Part shown: positions 8,704 to 18,139 of the stretch, one piece after another
Position numbering within the stretch: the stretch's first letter is position 1
How the letters are laid out: each line of letters begins with the position of its first letter
From: UBA4416 sp048498515
GTDB taxonomy: Bacteria > Bacteroidota > Bacteroidia > B-17B0 > Aurantibacillaceae
DNA: 64,000 nucleotides
Direction of reading: 5' to 3'
Assembly (NCBI GenBank): GCA_048498515.1
Contig: JBEHXV010000003.1
Location: forward strand, 124,001-188,000
The notes under the pieces: generated by a model
Databases searched by the model: none
Told to the model about the DNA's origin: nothing
The model's input: only the letters and a program-made list of their open reading frames with translations
Program-made: the position numbers and the translations under genes

Positions 8704-9774
8704 TTACTGGTTATTTTTTACAAGATTCACAAACTCCTCGCAACCTTTGGTCATTGTTTCTTTTAATTTTTGCCAGGTTGGTTGCGCTTTTTGTTTTACG
8801 CCTTCCAAATCTCCCAGGTTTTTTAACCTGTTCTCAAATTCAACAGCTACGTTATCTTTCAACATATTAATGTTCCATTCCGAAACGTTCAATGTTTCGA
8901 GCATGCTAATAGCACGTTGATCGTAGCTGATCTTAATGGTTGGAATATTGTATGACAAACATGGGATGAATGAATGAAGGCGGTATGTTACATTTAAGCG
9001 TGTGTTTTTCAACAGCGATATATATGTATAAATATCCTCGGTGAACAAATAATCAATCCCCAACGAATCGGCAAACGGCATGTCGCGGTGATCGTGGCAA
9101 AGAATCTTCACATTCTTGTATCCGTACTTATTCAATGTTTCAATCATTTTGATAATGTCCTCACGAATCTGGTACTGGTATTTAATTGGCACACTTACCA
9201 GTGAAGGAGTACGGATAGAAATTAAAGCGTCGGTTTTATCGGCACTTAAAATGGGAACGATATGCTGTGGAATCTCATTGATAAACAACGTTGGGCAACC
9301 GCCCAGTTGGTTGTTTTTGGCTCCCCCTAAATTATTGATGTGCTCAAAGGTTGCTTTGTCCCTCGACAGAGAAATATCGGCCCTTCTGTTCAGGAGTGCC
9401 ATTTTATCATCGGTCATTACATCGGTCCTGTCAACAAACTCCAGCTTTTTATTATAGATCTTTCCTCTTGACACACTGAAGATCATTAATGGCTTTTCAA
9501 GGGCGCTCATGGCTGTTGGGTTAACTTCCAGTTCCCCGTTCTCATACAGGTTACCACCACCAATAATGACACCGTGTCCAAACTGATTGATCTCATAAAT
9601 GGTTTGTGAGCTTAAACCCGATTTACGCTGGCTTTCGTATTTGCCGGTTGCCGGTAAGGAAACAACGTTATAGTTTTCCTTAAAGGCCTGACGGATGAAA
9701 TGGTTTACACCTAAATAAATAACGTCGTTCCCGATGTTAAAGCCTTTTGGGCGGATGGAATAAATATTAATCAT
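8704..9774 (-). CDS. Polysaccharide pyruvyl transferase family protein
   Basis: 356 residues. NIGNDVIYLGVNHFIR near the N-terminus, HGVIIGGGNLYENGEL, LISIRTPSLVSVPIKY, KILCHDHRDMPFA and NVTYRLHSFIPCLSYNIPTI match the PS_pyruv_trans family (CsaB/WcaK type), GT-B-like enzymes that transfer pyruvate from PEP as a ketal onto sugars. The RLH motif near residue 263 carries the conserved basic pair. It could add an acidic pyruvyl group to the exported glycan. It sits 5 nt upstream of the NeuB-like gene in transcription order and directly follows the SpsF-like gene. Confidence 0.8.
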   Translation of the reverse strand: MINIYSIRPKGFNIGNDVIYLGVNHFIRQAFKENYNVVSLPATGKYESQRKSGLSSQTIYEINQFGHGVIIGGGNLYENGELEVNPTAMSALEKPLMIFSVSRGKIYNKKLEFVDRTDVMTDDKMALLNRRADISLSRDKATFEHINNLGGAKNNQLGGCPTLFINEIPQHIVPILSADKTDALISIRTPSLVSVPIKYQYQIREDIIKMIETLNKYGYKNVKILCHDHRDMPFADSLGIDYLFTEDIYTYISLLKNTRLNVTYRLHSFIPCLSYNIPTIKISYDQRAISMLETLNVSEWNINMLKDNVAVEFENRLKNLGDLEGVKQKAQPTWQKLKETMTKGCEEFVNLVKNNQ

Positions 9775-9775
9775 G

Positions 9776-10474
9776 TTATGTTGTTTTATTAATTAAGGTT
9801 TCTAATTCCTGAAGGTTAAGGTTAAATAAATTACTGTTGGTATTGTATAAATTTCTAATATGTTCCAGATCACCCGGCGTATCAACCGTTAGTTGCAATT
9901 TGGTGTAATCGCCTAATGGATTAGTTATGTTGTGTATTTTAAACAAATGGGCGTTCTTATAAAAATACGTGGAAATATTTTCCAGCTCCGGGTTCGTATC
10001 AATAGCGTTTATAAACGTTTTCGCATTAAACACTTCAACTGCATAGCCATAAGGGAAAGATCTTGGATAAAGGTTGGTGTACAAGTCGCATTCTTTATGT
10101 TCATTTAAAAATGAAAAACCATCACTGATGAGTTTCGCGTTTAAAAAAGGGCTGTCGGCATTTACCCGTGCAAAATAGCTGGCATTAAAATGTTGCACGC
10201 AATCTTTAATTCTTTTCTTAATATCAAAGGCATCACCGGCAAAACTTTCAATTTGGTTTTCTGCGGCCCAATCAATCAAGGGCTTGTCGAGTTCGCGGTT
10301 TGAGGTAGCCAGTACAATGGTATAATCCGTCCCTTTTTTCAAGCCATTTAAACAGTGATCAATCAGAACCCCATTTCCTATCTTCTTGAAATGTTTTTGT
10401 GGCAAACGCTCCGAATCGAGCCTGGCTAATAATATGGCAATGTTGGGGCTCATGAATTGTTTTCCTGTTTCCAC
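9776..10474 (-). CDS. SpsF/NeuA-like cytidylyltransferase family protein
   Basis: 232 residues. NIAILLARLDSERLPQKHF is the N-terminal nucleotide-binding loop (A-R-x-x-S-x-R-L-P-x-K) of the CMP-sugar/CMP-KDO transferase family, specifically the SpsF branch; ARVNADSPFLNAKLI and YTKLQLTVDTPGDLEHI complete the pattern. These enzymes activate acidic sugars with CTP. With the NeuB-like and SpsG-like genes it makes a plausible activation module for a nonulosonate-like sugar. Its start overlaps the end of the upstream ABC-ATPase gene by 25 nt. A shorter start is possible (MSPNIAILLARL, ATG at 10453), which would almost remove the overlap. Confidence 0.8.
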   Translation of the reverse strand: METGKQFMSPNIAILLARLDSERLPQKHFKKIGNGVLIDHCLNGLKKGTDYTIVLATSNRELDKPLIDWAAENQIESFAGDAFDIKKRIKDCVQHFNASYFARVNADSPFLNAKLISDGFSFLNEHKECDLYTNLYPRSFPYGYAVEVFNAKTFINAIDTNPELENISTYFYKNAHLFKIHNITNPLGDYTKLQLTVDTPGDLEHIRNLYNTNSNLFNLNLQELETLINKTT

Positions 10475-11664
10475 TTGCTTGGCAGTAAAAAATCGGCTCC
10501 CACCGATAAGGTTGGCTTTACTACAAAGACAGCAATATCACTCATCCGGAGAACTTTAGCATTCTTATCCTTATCGGTTACATGCAAGTGGATGGTGTAT
10601 TTTCCAAAACGTAAAAACAGGCTTCCAATTTCTACCGATACTTTTACGGTTCCGTTAGCGCCATTTTTTGCAATGAAGTTTACCTGGTCCGAATCTACTT
10701 CGCCCAGCAACCTGTATTCCATATTATATACTCCCAACCTGAATCGCAGGTTTTTTATTTCCTCTTCTACTTCCAGTTCAAAAGTTACCGTTAAAGGATC
10801 GCCCCCATTGATGGCAATTTCATCGGTTACCGAATCTTTACCATTCAACTCCACTTTTTTCAGGAACACATCTTTAGAAGAGATGACCTTTTGTTCGCTG
10901 GAGCTGAAATTCATAAAATATTTTTCGATGCCCTGCCCTATATCGCTTCCTTCAAACTCCACCTGTCCTTTATTCATGAGGATAAGTCGTGTGCAAATGT
11001 TGGATACCTGGGTCATGGCATGCGTTACAAAAATGACAGCGGTGCTTTTTAGCAATTGCTGTATACGGTTCATGCATTTTATTTTAAAGCCCAAATCTCC
11101 TACCGCCAGCACTTCATCTACAATTAAAATATCGGGTTCCATTTGCGCTGCAATGGCAAAACCCAAACGCACTTTCATACCCGAACTGTAATTTTGCACC
11201 GGCATATCAAGAAATTCTCCTAGCTCGGAAAACTCAACAATACTGTCAAATTTGGCATCAATTTCTTTTTTGCTGAAGCCAATCACAGCAGCATTATTGT
11301 ATATGTTTTCCCTTCCCGTTAAAACAGGATTAAAGCCGGCACCCAATTCAATTAATGCCCCAATTTTACCATACATGGTAATGCTTCCGGTATCGGGAGA
11401 AATAAGCCCATTGAGCATTTTTAAAAGTGTGCTTTTACCCGCACCGTTATGGCCTATTAAACCAAGGCACTCACCCCGTTTCACTTCAAAGCTGATGTTC
11501 TTTACCGCCCAAAATTCATCGCCGCGCAGGTCTCTTTTTTTAGTAGAACCCATTACGCCGCTAAACACATCCTGCAAGCCAAAGTAAAGACTCTTTTTTA
11601 AGTCCTTTGAAAATTTCTTGGAAACCTGTTCCGCTATAATTAATACATCGCTCATATCAGGCAC
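10450..11664 (-). CDS. ABC transporter ATPase for polysaccharide export (Wzt/TagH type)
   Basis: 404 residues. Walker A GHNGAGKST (71-79), signature YSSGMKVRLGFAIA, Walker B DILIVDEVLAV and the switch His in FVTHAM are intact, so the ATPase should be active. After the nucleotide-binding domain a C-terminal extension of about 150 residues (from about 255) is beta-rich, like the Wzt carbohydrate-binding domain that recognises the modified end of the O-antigen before export. The start at 11664 overlaps the Wzm gene by 8 nt; an internal ATG three codons later (MSDVL) is equally plausible. With the next gene upstream it forms the inner-membrane exporter of this locus. Confidence 0.9.
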   Translation of the reverse strand: MPDMSDVLIIAEQVSKKFSKDLKKSLYFGLQDVFSGVMGSTKKRDLRGDEFWAVKNISFEVKRGECLGLIGHNGAGKSTLLKMLNGLISPDTGSITMYGKIGALIELGAGFNPVLTGRENIYNNAAVIGFSKKEIDAKFDSIVEFSELGEFLDMPVQNYSSGMKVRLGFAIAAQMEPDILIVDEVLAVGDLGFKIKCMNRIQQLLKSTAVIFVTHAMTQVSNICTRLILMNKGQVEFEGSDIGQGIEKYFMNFSSSEQKVISSKDVFLKKVELNGKDSVTDEIAINGGDPLTVTFELEVEEEIKNLRFRLGVYNMEYRLLGEVDSDQVNFIAKNGANGTVKVSVEIGSLFLRFGKYTIHLHVTDKDKNAKVLRMSDIAVFVVKPTLSVGADFLLPSKWKQENNS

Positions 11665-12499
11665 TCATTCGTTCGGTTATAATTGGCATTGATACCCTGT
11701 ATACGATCATTGAAAGCAACGAAAATACAAGGGTGCAAATTCCAAAGATCAGTAAAAACATTCCGTTCTCAAGAGGATAGCCTGTCAAGGTATTCCTAAG
11801 ATCGGCAATGATATAGGTCAATGGATTTATCATCATGATAGTTCGCATAAATCCTTCTTTAGGCAGGTTATAAACCACAGGCGTTAAATACATCAATATC
11901 TGCATCGTAATGGGAATAAAACGTGTGACATCGTGGTACAGAATAGCTACCGGTGTTAAAAAAACACCAATGCTCATGAGTGCCAGCATGGAGATCAACA
12001 ATACAGGAATGAACCATAAAATGGAAAGGGAAAGCGGAACCTGGAAGATCAGCATCAACGCAATAATCAATCCCATTTTAATAAGAAGGTTGAAGAATAC
12101 TTTAATGACCCCTAATGTCACCAGGGCCTCTTTCTGAAAATTGATCTTGGTAATGATGGATTTATTGGCGGTAACACTGGTAATGCTCATGAGCAGGCAC
12201 TCTACAAATACCGACCAAAACGTGGTTCCTATTACCACAAACAAAGGATAAGGGATTTTTGTTTCGGCTACTTTAACCGTACCGGTCATGTTTAAAAAAA
12301 TCCACACCGCCGCGTTCATTAATACCGGTGCAAAGGCCCAAAAGATTCCCAACACCGATTGCCTGTACTGCGCTCTTACATCACGCCTGGCCAATTGCTT
12401 TGCCAGGTAAAACGATTCCTTGTAACCACGTAAACACTCTGCCAGTATTTTCGACAGGCTATATCCGCTGTTGCTTTTATATACTTTCTTTTCCAACAT
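11657..12499 (-). CDS. ABC-2 type polysaccharide export permease (Wzm/TagG type)
   Basis: 280 residues with six predicted membrane spans. The amphipathic N-terminal part with LAKQLARRDVRAQYRQSVLG and WAFAPVLM is typical of ABC-2 polysaccharide permeases; FIPITMQILMYLTPVVY and INPLTYIIADLRNTLTG complete the match. It works with the downstream ATPase (overlap of 8 nt) to flip the finished, lipid-linked glycan across the inner membrane. Start ATG at 12499 lies 3 nt after the upstream gene. No Wzx flippase is present in the window. Confidence 0.9.
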   Translation of the reverse strand: MLEKKVYKSNSGYSLSKILAECLRGYKESFYLAKQLARRDVRAQYRQSVLGIFWAFAPVLMNAAVWIFLNMTGTVKVAETKIPYPLFVVIGTTFWSVFVECLLMSITSVTANKSIITKINFQKEALVTLGVIKVFFNLLIKMGLIIALMLIFQVPLSLSILWFIPVLLISMLALMSIGVFLTPVAILYHDVTRFIPITMQILMYLTPVVYNLPKEGFMRTIMMINPLTYIIADLRNTLTGYPLENGMFLLIFGICTLVFSLLSMIVYRVSMPIITERMSA

Positions 12500-12502
12500 G
12501 AG

Positions 12503-14209
12503 TTATGATGCCACTTTGTATAAATAAATTTTCCAGTAAGATTGCTTGTTTTCAAACACTTTACACAAATTGTAATTTTTATTAGTTAAGGTATCAATCT
12601 CTAAGGCAGATATAATGTATTGGCCACCCATGGTTTTAAAAGCGGATGTATCATAATCCAGGTGATCGATTTTCTTTTTGCTGTTCTTTCCAAACAGGTA
12701 GGATCTTCCTAATTCTGCCGAAAACGCATAGCACCTGGAACCCCAGTCATCAAAATAAGACTTGATCTCATAATCCTTACTGAGTTCCCCGGCAATAATT
12801 TTACGAAACTCATGCTTGTATGTTAAGGGGTAATTAGCGCAATACCCGTCGAGTGTATAAAAATTGTTATACAGGGATACGGCAGGGTGCATGCCAACAC
12901 TAATAACCCTGTAAGCAGATGGGTCCTTCGCTATAAATTCCTTTATCTCTGTAAACTGATCTTGGGCATAAAAACTCGCATACGTTGGCTTGTCTTTGTT
13001 CACAAAAAATTCGTGATGCAAGATGACATAACTTGCTTGTATAATGATTAAAAGGCCCGCGAGGTATTTCCCGAATTTTAAGTGTGAAGAAATAACAACC
13101 AATGAAACGGCAAATAAAACGCACCAAAACATGGGATGCAAGGTGTGGAAGCGCTGAAGCTGAACCGGGAATACAGCAATGAGCTTGTTGAAAACAGGGC
13201 TCAACACATCCCAGTTAAGGAAACCGTAAAACAGGGAGGTTAAAACAATAAAAAGAATAATCAAAAAGTAGGCTTTGTATTTTTTGCGTGATCTCCACAT
13301 CAAAAATAAAGCTATAAGGATAGCAGGTAATATAAATAAATGAATGCTATGGGCATGGTAATGTCCATCTATAAACACATCGCTTGCCCTTTTAAGAGAT
13401 TCCATAAATGTCATGGAGATCTTTTTTATTTCCACGCGATGGGTTGTTTCTCCGGATGGTTTAAAAAATGAATAGGCCAACGAAATATGGCTTAAAATAT
13501 AGCCGGCACTTAGCATGACGATGGCCATAAAGTAAGGCCAGTTGATTTTTTTTGATTTAAGGGTATCGTATGCTAAGATGATAGTAACCACTATAAGGAA
13601 AAAGAAACCTGAAAAGATTAAGGAGGAATAAAAGGACATGACTAAAAGAGCCAACCAGTATGCAGGTCTTTTATGCCCTTTTCGGATGTTAAGGAAAATG
13701 TTGAGCAGCAATGGCAAGCCTGCCACCGAGAGCGTAAAGGACCAAAATGGTAACAGCGCATAGATCAACGCTACTGAATAAAGAACCAGAACATCTTTTT
13801 CTTCCTTTACAAAATGATTTTTCAGCAAATGGTACATCCCGAAGAAAGCCACCAGCGACATGATAATTTTATTGGCAATATAACCCCAGTACATGCCAAA
13901 TAGTTTTAAGAACAAAAAGCTGATATCGAAGCTGCCGCATATGGATGATTGGGGTAGACCGTTCATAATATTTTTGATGATGACCCCATCCAGCGAAAAG
14001 TAGTTCCCGTTTTCCAATACCAATTTTGCCCATACCACATTGGAATCCATATTATCATGAACAGTCAATGGAAAATTTGTTCCTAACAGGACATAGGGTA
14101 AAAAATAACACCCAATGACTGACAGACAAAAAATCAACAGCACATTCTTTTTATGCATCAGCTCTTCCAGCTTCATCATAAAGGTTTTATCTGTTCCCTG
14201 GTTTGACAA
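12503..14209 (-). CDS. Multi-pass membrane protein, DUF6044/YfhO-like
   Basis: 568 residues with about 11-12 membrane segments and long extracytoplasmic loops. The N-terminal loop after the first span reads TNFPLTVHDNMDSNVVWAKL, a pattern I associate with DUF6044 and YfhO-like polytopic proteins related to GT-C glycosyltransferases; the acidic pair in HDNMDSN would be the candidate catalytic or metal site. The soluble C-terminal part (about 400-568) is rich in Tyr and charged residues. It sits between rffA and wzm. It may be a lipid-linked-sugar transferase or a glycan-modifying enzyme; the function is unknown and the family name is from memory. Confidence 0.6.
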   Translation of the reverse strand: MSNQGTDKTFMMKLEELMHKKNVLLIFCLSVIGCYFLPYVLLGTNFPLTVHDNMDSNVVWAKLVLENGNYFSLDGVIIKNIMNGLPQSSICGSFDISFLFLKLFGMYWGYIANKIIMSLVAFFGMYHLLKNHFVKEEKDVLVLYSVALIYALLPFWSFTLSVAGLPLLLNIFLNIRKGHKRPAYWLALLVMSFYSSLIFSGFFFLIVVTIILAYDTLKSKKINWPYFMAIVMLSAGYILSHISLAYSFFKPSGETTHRVEIKKISMTFMESLKRASDVFIDGHYHAHSIHLFILPAILIALFLMWRSRKKYKAYFLIILFIVLTSLFYGFLNWDVLSPVFNKLIAVFPVQLQRFHTLHPMFWCVLFAVSLVVISSHLKFGKYLAGLLIIIQASYVILHHEFFVNKDKPTYASFYAQDQFTEIKEFIAKDPSAYRVISVGMHPAVSLYNNFYTLDGYCANYPLTYKHEFRKIIAGELSKDYEIKSYFDDWGSRCYAFSAELGRSYLFGKNSKKKIDHLDYDTSAFKTMGGQYIISALEIDTLTNKNYNLCKVFENKQSYWKIYLYKVAS

Positions 14210-15340
14210 CTAATTGTTTTTATAGAATGAGGTTATTATTCCGGTAATGTGTTCTACGTTCTGTTCCGTCAATTCATAATAAAAAGGCAATCGTAATAAG
14301 GTATCCGAATAGTGATCGGACTGTTGTAATTCGCCTCCTTTATGTTTTTCGCTATAGAAAGGGCTTTTATGCAGGCTCAGGTAATGGAATACAGAGTGCG
14401 CGCCGTTTTCTTTCATGTACTCAATAAGCTTGGTCCGCTCATTTAAATTACCGCATTCAATGTAAAACATATGCGCATTGTTGCTGGCATAGCCTGGCAG
14501 ATAAGGTAACTTCAATTTCCCCTGGTCCTCCAATCCTTTTAAGGCTTTGTAATACTGCTCCCAGATTTGCTTACGCTTTTGCTGAATATCGTCCAGGTTT
14601 TCGAGTTGTGCAAATAAAAAGGCTGCAATGATATCAGAAGGTAAAAAAGACGAGCCAATATCCACCCATCCATACTTATCCACTTCGCCCCTGAAAAAAG
14701 AAGAACGATTGGTTCCTTTTTCACGAATGATCTCTGCTCTTTTAATAAACCGGTCATCATTAATGACCAACATGCCACCTTCGCCCGAAATAATGTTCTT
14801 AGTTTCGTGAAAGGAAAAAGCGGCCAGATGACCTATTGAGCCAAGTGGTTTATCTTTATAATAAGAATCGATTGCCTGGGCAGCATCTTCCACTACAAAT
14901 AAATGATGCTTATCGGCCAGTGCCATAATTTTATCCATATCGCAGGCAATACCGGCATAATGCACCGGTAAAATCACTTTGGTGCGTGGTGTTATCAGGG
15001 CTTCTATAGCATCACTATTAATATTGGGGTTTTCTTTGGAGCTATCAACAAATACAATATTAGCGCCTCGCAATACAAAGGCGTTTACGGTTGATACAAA
15101 GGTGTAGGACGGCGCGATCACTTCATCACCTTCTTTAATGTCCAGGAGAATAGCTGCCATTTCAAGGGCATCGGTGCAGGATGTAGTAAGGAGTACTTTT
15201 TTAAACTTGTACCTGTCTTCAAAAAACTGGTGGCATTTTTTTGTAAATAAGCCATCGCCCGAAATTTTCATAGACTTAACTGCCTCCGAAATGTAGGCTG
15301 TTTCTTTTCCTGATAAATATGGTTTATTAAATCCTATCAT
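14210..15340 (-). CDS. rffA: dTDP-4-amino-4,6-dideoxygalactose transaminase
   Basis: 376 residues, full length, close to E. coli RffA/WecE along its whole length: LTTSCTDALEMAA, GDEVIAPSYTFVSTVNAFVL, ILPVHYAGIACDMD, VVEDAAQAIDS, the PLP lysine in FSFHETKN, EKGTNRSSFFRGEVDKYGW and the C-terminal HYLSLHKSPF. The enzyme transfers an amino group to dTDP-4-keto-6-deoxyglucose, giving dTDP-Fuc4N-type sugars. RmlA and RmlB, which make the substrate, are not in the window. The nearby LbH acyltransferase or WbqC protein may act on its product. It follows the HTTM gene by 14 nt. Confidence 0.92.
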   Translation of the reverse strand: MIGFNKPYLSGKETAYISEAVKSMKISGDGLFTKKCHQFFEDRYKFKKVLLTTSCTDALEMAAILLDIKEGDEVIAPSYTFVSTVNAFVLRGANIVFVDSSKENPNINSDAIEALITPRTKVILPVHYAGIACDMDKIMALADKHHLFVVEDAAQAIDSYYKDKPLGSIGHLAAFSFHETKNIISGEGGMLVINDDRFIKRAEIIREKGTNRSSFFRGEVDKYGWVDIGSSFLPSDIIAAFLFAQLENLDDIQQKRKQIWEQYYKALKGLEDQGKLKLPYLPGYASNNAHMFYIECGNLNERTKLIEYMKENGAHSVFHYLSLHKSPFYSEKHKGGELQQSDHYSDTLLRLPFYYELTEQNVEHITGIITSFYKNN

Positions 15341-15354
15341 TTAATTTGCATTGG

Positions 15355-17208
15355 TTAGTTATACTCCAGTTCTTTCTCGTACACTTTTGTTAATGTATAC
15401 CTTTGGGGGTCCTGCTTAAACAAAGTTACTTTTGAGGCGTTGCTTTTAAATACTTCGGCTTTGTATTTTACGCTGCCTGTTTCTTTGGTTGAAACGTAAT
15501 CGTACTTAACCAAAAAATTAATATGATCCCTTCCAAACCCCTCTTCGTGAAACGCCACAGGATCGGCGACACCCTTGATAAGGGCCCGTCGGTATTTTAA
15601 TGTTTGTCCAAAGTAAAGCATGTCGGAATTATGGTTTGTAAACAGCAGTATATCAAATCCAAGGTAGTTCAATCGCTGACCCATCGTATCAATAACAGGC
15701 ACCAATTGCCATTGGTTATTCACCCATTTTTTAATCACCATAAAATTATCGCCCATGGTAAGGTCTTTGTTATTAAACACCACGGGTATTTCCATGCCAA
15801 CGCGTTTGCAAAACTTTGTGTAATGCGCTGCATAAGACATAACCGAAGCATTATTTTTAAAAGCATATTTAAAAAAAGAATTATTGGCCGAAATAAAAAG
15901 AACTGTGCATATGAAATAAAAAGTGTAAACAACCTTTAATAAGCATTCATTGGAACTTGTTACAAAAAGCGGTTCATCCTTTTGAAGCGAATCGTCGAAC
16001 GAAATTTCGCAGGAGTCCATCAATTTGTAACGGTGTTGCGCAATAAGTTTATAGACATATGGACCGATTTGTGTTAGTTTTCCAAGCCACAATAAAGGAT
16101 AAAAAATGCATAGCGCCGGGTTTTTAGCGAACATGAGCAGATAGAGGTCGTAGCCTTTAAAGATCTTCTCATTGTAAAAACCTACCATAAAAGTTTTCAC
16201 TTCCCTCTCCGTTAAATCATTCCTGGTATAGAGTTCGTGGTTTTGAGAAACAGGCAGGAAATCATAAATGCCGTTTACATTGATCCACTTAAAAAAGCGC
16301 ATGGCTTTTTTGCAAAGGTTGCACCTGTCGTCGTACAAGATCTGTATCTTATGTACCGGTGTTGTTACCGGACAAAAGATAATGAGCCAAAGTACCAGCT
16401 CCAGGTGAGGCAGGTATGACAAGGAAAGAAAGAACAGGGAGAAAAAGAAAAAAATAAAGCCCCATACTTTTACAAAGAATTTTCCAAACTTAAACAGCAA
16501 CAGTGGGATCATTAAAATTTGAAAGCAGGATTGAAAAATAATGCCGGTAATGCTCATGATGTCCAGCAGGTTTGGCACAGAAGCTTCAAGGGCCCTGAAC
16601 CAAAGCGCATGTTTGCACAAAAAAGTATTGGTAAACATAGCCCTGATGGTGACACCATTCATCCAATGTGGGTCCTCAATGTGGAGCCATAAGGCAAATA
16701 AACTGCTAAGAGCATATAACATAACACCGATAAAATAGGCGCGTTTCAGTTTCAGTTCATCCATTGCAGTAATGAACGAATGCAATTTTGTGATCCATTT
16801 TGAAGCGGCGGTATTTTTTGAAACTATAAAACGGTCGACCGAATAATACTGCCCCGCGTTTGCCAGGAGCATAACGATTAATAAATTAATGGCAATGGTG
16901 GAGCCAAGTGTATTGACAGCCAATTTACCGTCGAGAAATGGAATAAGGATTAATACAGTAACATTTGCCAATGGCGTAAACAAGCCTATGGTGAATAAGA
17001 CCGTCATTATTAAAAACAGGATGAGAAGAATTGTAGAATTGCTATAGCCGTACAAATAAACCTGTGAAATGAGCAGTTCGAAAAACCTGATAAAAATAAC
17101 AAGGCCGGTAATCATTCGTAACAAGGCAATTTTACGCAGCTCGTTGGCAATAACATAGCTTTCGCTAAAAAAGCGTTTTGTAATAAGAGAATCTATTGCC
17201 TTAAACAT
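15355..17208 (-). CDS. HTTM membrane protein fused to DCC (DUF393) thiol-oxidoreductase-like domain
   Basis: 617 residues. The first 280 residues contain about seven hydrophobic segments in the pattern of HTTM proteins (the membrane part of vitamin-K-dependent gamma-carboxylase). Directly after the last span comes ILYDDRCNLCKKAMRFFKW, the DxxCxxC motif of the DCC1/DUF393 family (Cys296, Cys299), running to about residue 400. A further membrane span near 430 and a 150-residue beta-rich C-terminal part follow. The stop overlaps nothing, but its ATG shares a base with the stop of the propeller gene (TAATG at 17206-17210). Its role in a polysaccharide locus is unknown; a redox-linked membrane step is a guess. 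Confidence 0.75.
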   Translation of the reverse strand: MFKAIDSLITKRFFSESYVIANELRKIALLRMITGLVIFIRFFELLISQVYLYGYSNSTILLILFLIMTVLFTIGLFTPLANVTVLILIPFLDGKLAVNTLGSTIAINLLIVMLLANAGQYYSVDRFIVSKNTAASKWITKLHSFITAMDELKLKRAYFIGVMLYALSSLFALWLHIEDPHWMNGVTIRAMFTNTFLCKHALWFRALEASVPNLLDIMSITGIIFQSCFQILMIPLLLFKFGKFFVKVWGFIFFFFSLFFLSLSYLPHLELVLWLIIFCPVTTPVHKIQILYDDRCNLCKKAMRFFKWINVNGIYDFLPVSQNHELYTRNDLTEREVKTFMVGFYNEKIFKGYDLYLLMFAKNPALCIFYPLLWLGKLTQIGPYVYKLIAQHRYKLMDSCEISFDDSLQKDEPLFVTSSNECLLKVVYTFYFICTVLFISANNSFFKYAFKNNASVMSYAAHYTKFCKRVGMEIPVVFNNKDLTMGDNFMVIKKWVNNQWQLVPVIDTMGQRLNYLGFDILLFTNHNSDMLYFGQTLKYRRALIKGVADPVAFHEEGFGRDHINFLVKYDYVSTKETGSVKYKAEVFKSNASKVTLFKQDPQRYTLTKVYEKELEYN

Positions 17209-18131
17209 TATTCTGAAATAAGCTGTGCCAGGCCAAAACCTGTTTTTCCGTAACCATTACCGTTATACAGCATATAGGTTTTATTATTGAGATCGAAGAC
17301 TGATGGATAACATATCATTTCACTGTCCCAACCCGAAGCCGATACATCAATTCCTGCGGTTTCATCTTTCCTGGTCCATTTTTTTCCATCGCCCGATTCG
17401 GCATAACCGATGCGGTAAGTTGTAATATCCTTGTTGGCCCTGTAGGAATACCACATTTTATAGCCGCTGCCTGTTTTCACAACCCAGGGTTTTGACAAGG
17501 CATATTCGTTTTGGTGCATTAATGGAATATGAATTTCATTGCTGCGAACCCATGTCTTCAAATCTTTGCTTTCGGCATACTTAATCACATGTTGCATCTC
17601 ACTCTGGTCTTTGCCCCAGGACAAGTTTGAACCGTACCACATTTTATAAATTCCGTCATCAAATAAAACAGAAGGATAAGAGATGCTGTAGGGATCTTCA
17701 TGGCTTCGGTCCATTAAAGGCGCCAGGTTGCATTTTTTAAATTCGTGGTTAATTGAATTGGCTTTGGCCATACCTATGGTATTGAGCCATGGCACCGTTA
17801 CTTTTAAGTTCCAGCCCAGGTAAAACAAATACAGTTCACTCTCTTTTTCAACCAGGTATCCCATGGCCGTTCCACTATCATCAAACAAACCCAAAGCGCC
17901 CGGGGCTAAAACAGGTTTTGAAGACACCTGGATGATTTTATGGTTATCTAAAAAATCTACATCCACATAACCAATATGCGACAGGTTGGCCTCGGTACGG
18001 CAGGTAAAAAAAACACGCACGATCTCCTTTTTACGATCAAGGATATAAGGAACAGGGTTGGCGGCATGAGACCACATCCAGTCATACTGTTTATCGGGTG
18101 CAAATACCTGTTTTATTTTTTCCCAGTTCAT
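17208..18131 (-). CDS. GH43/GH32-like five-bladed beta-propeller protein
   Basis: 307 residues with no signal peptide. Repeated propeller blades are visible as YPSVLFDDGIYKMWYGS, KPWVVKTGSGYKMWYSY and CYPSVFDLNNKTYMLYNG, with internal KYAESKDLKTW and GYAESGDGKKW, the pattern of glycosidase-like propellers annotated as GH43/GH32-related in sugar loci. The usual catalytic acids cannot be assigned safely. It is translationally linked to the HTTM gene downstream and follows the GT2 gene by 8 nt. Such cytoplasmic propellers in polysaccharide clusters may bind or trim glycan or sugar nucleotides; the function is inferred. Confidence 0.7.
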   Translation of the reverse strand: MNWEKIKQVFAPDKQYDWMWSHAANPVPYILDRKKEIVRVFFTCRTEANLSHIGYVDVDFLDNHKIIQVSSKPVLAPGALGLFDDSGTAMGYLVEKESELYLFYLGWNLKVTVPWLNTIGMAKANSINHEFKKCNLAPLMDRSHEDPYSISYPSVLFDDGIYKMWYGSNLSWGKDQSEMQHVIKYAESKDLKTWVRSNEIHIPLMHQNEYALSKPWVVKTGSGYKMWYSYRANKDITTYRIGYAESGDGKKWTRKDETAGIDVSASGWDSEMICYPSVFDLNNKTYMLYNGNGYGKTGFGLAQLISE

Positions 18132-18139
18132 GATACCGT

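Noticed and set aside
10450..10474. 25-bp overlap of the ATPase and cytidylyltransferase genes taken as a frameshift
   Set aside because: Both proteins are complete; an alternative ATG at 10453 for the cytidylyltransferase explains the overlap.
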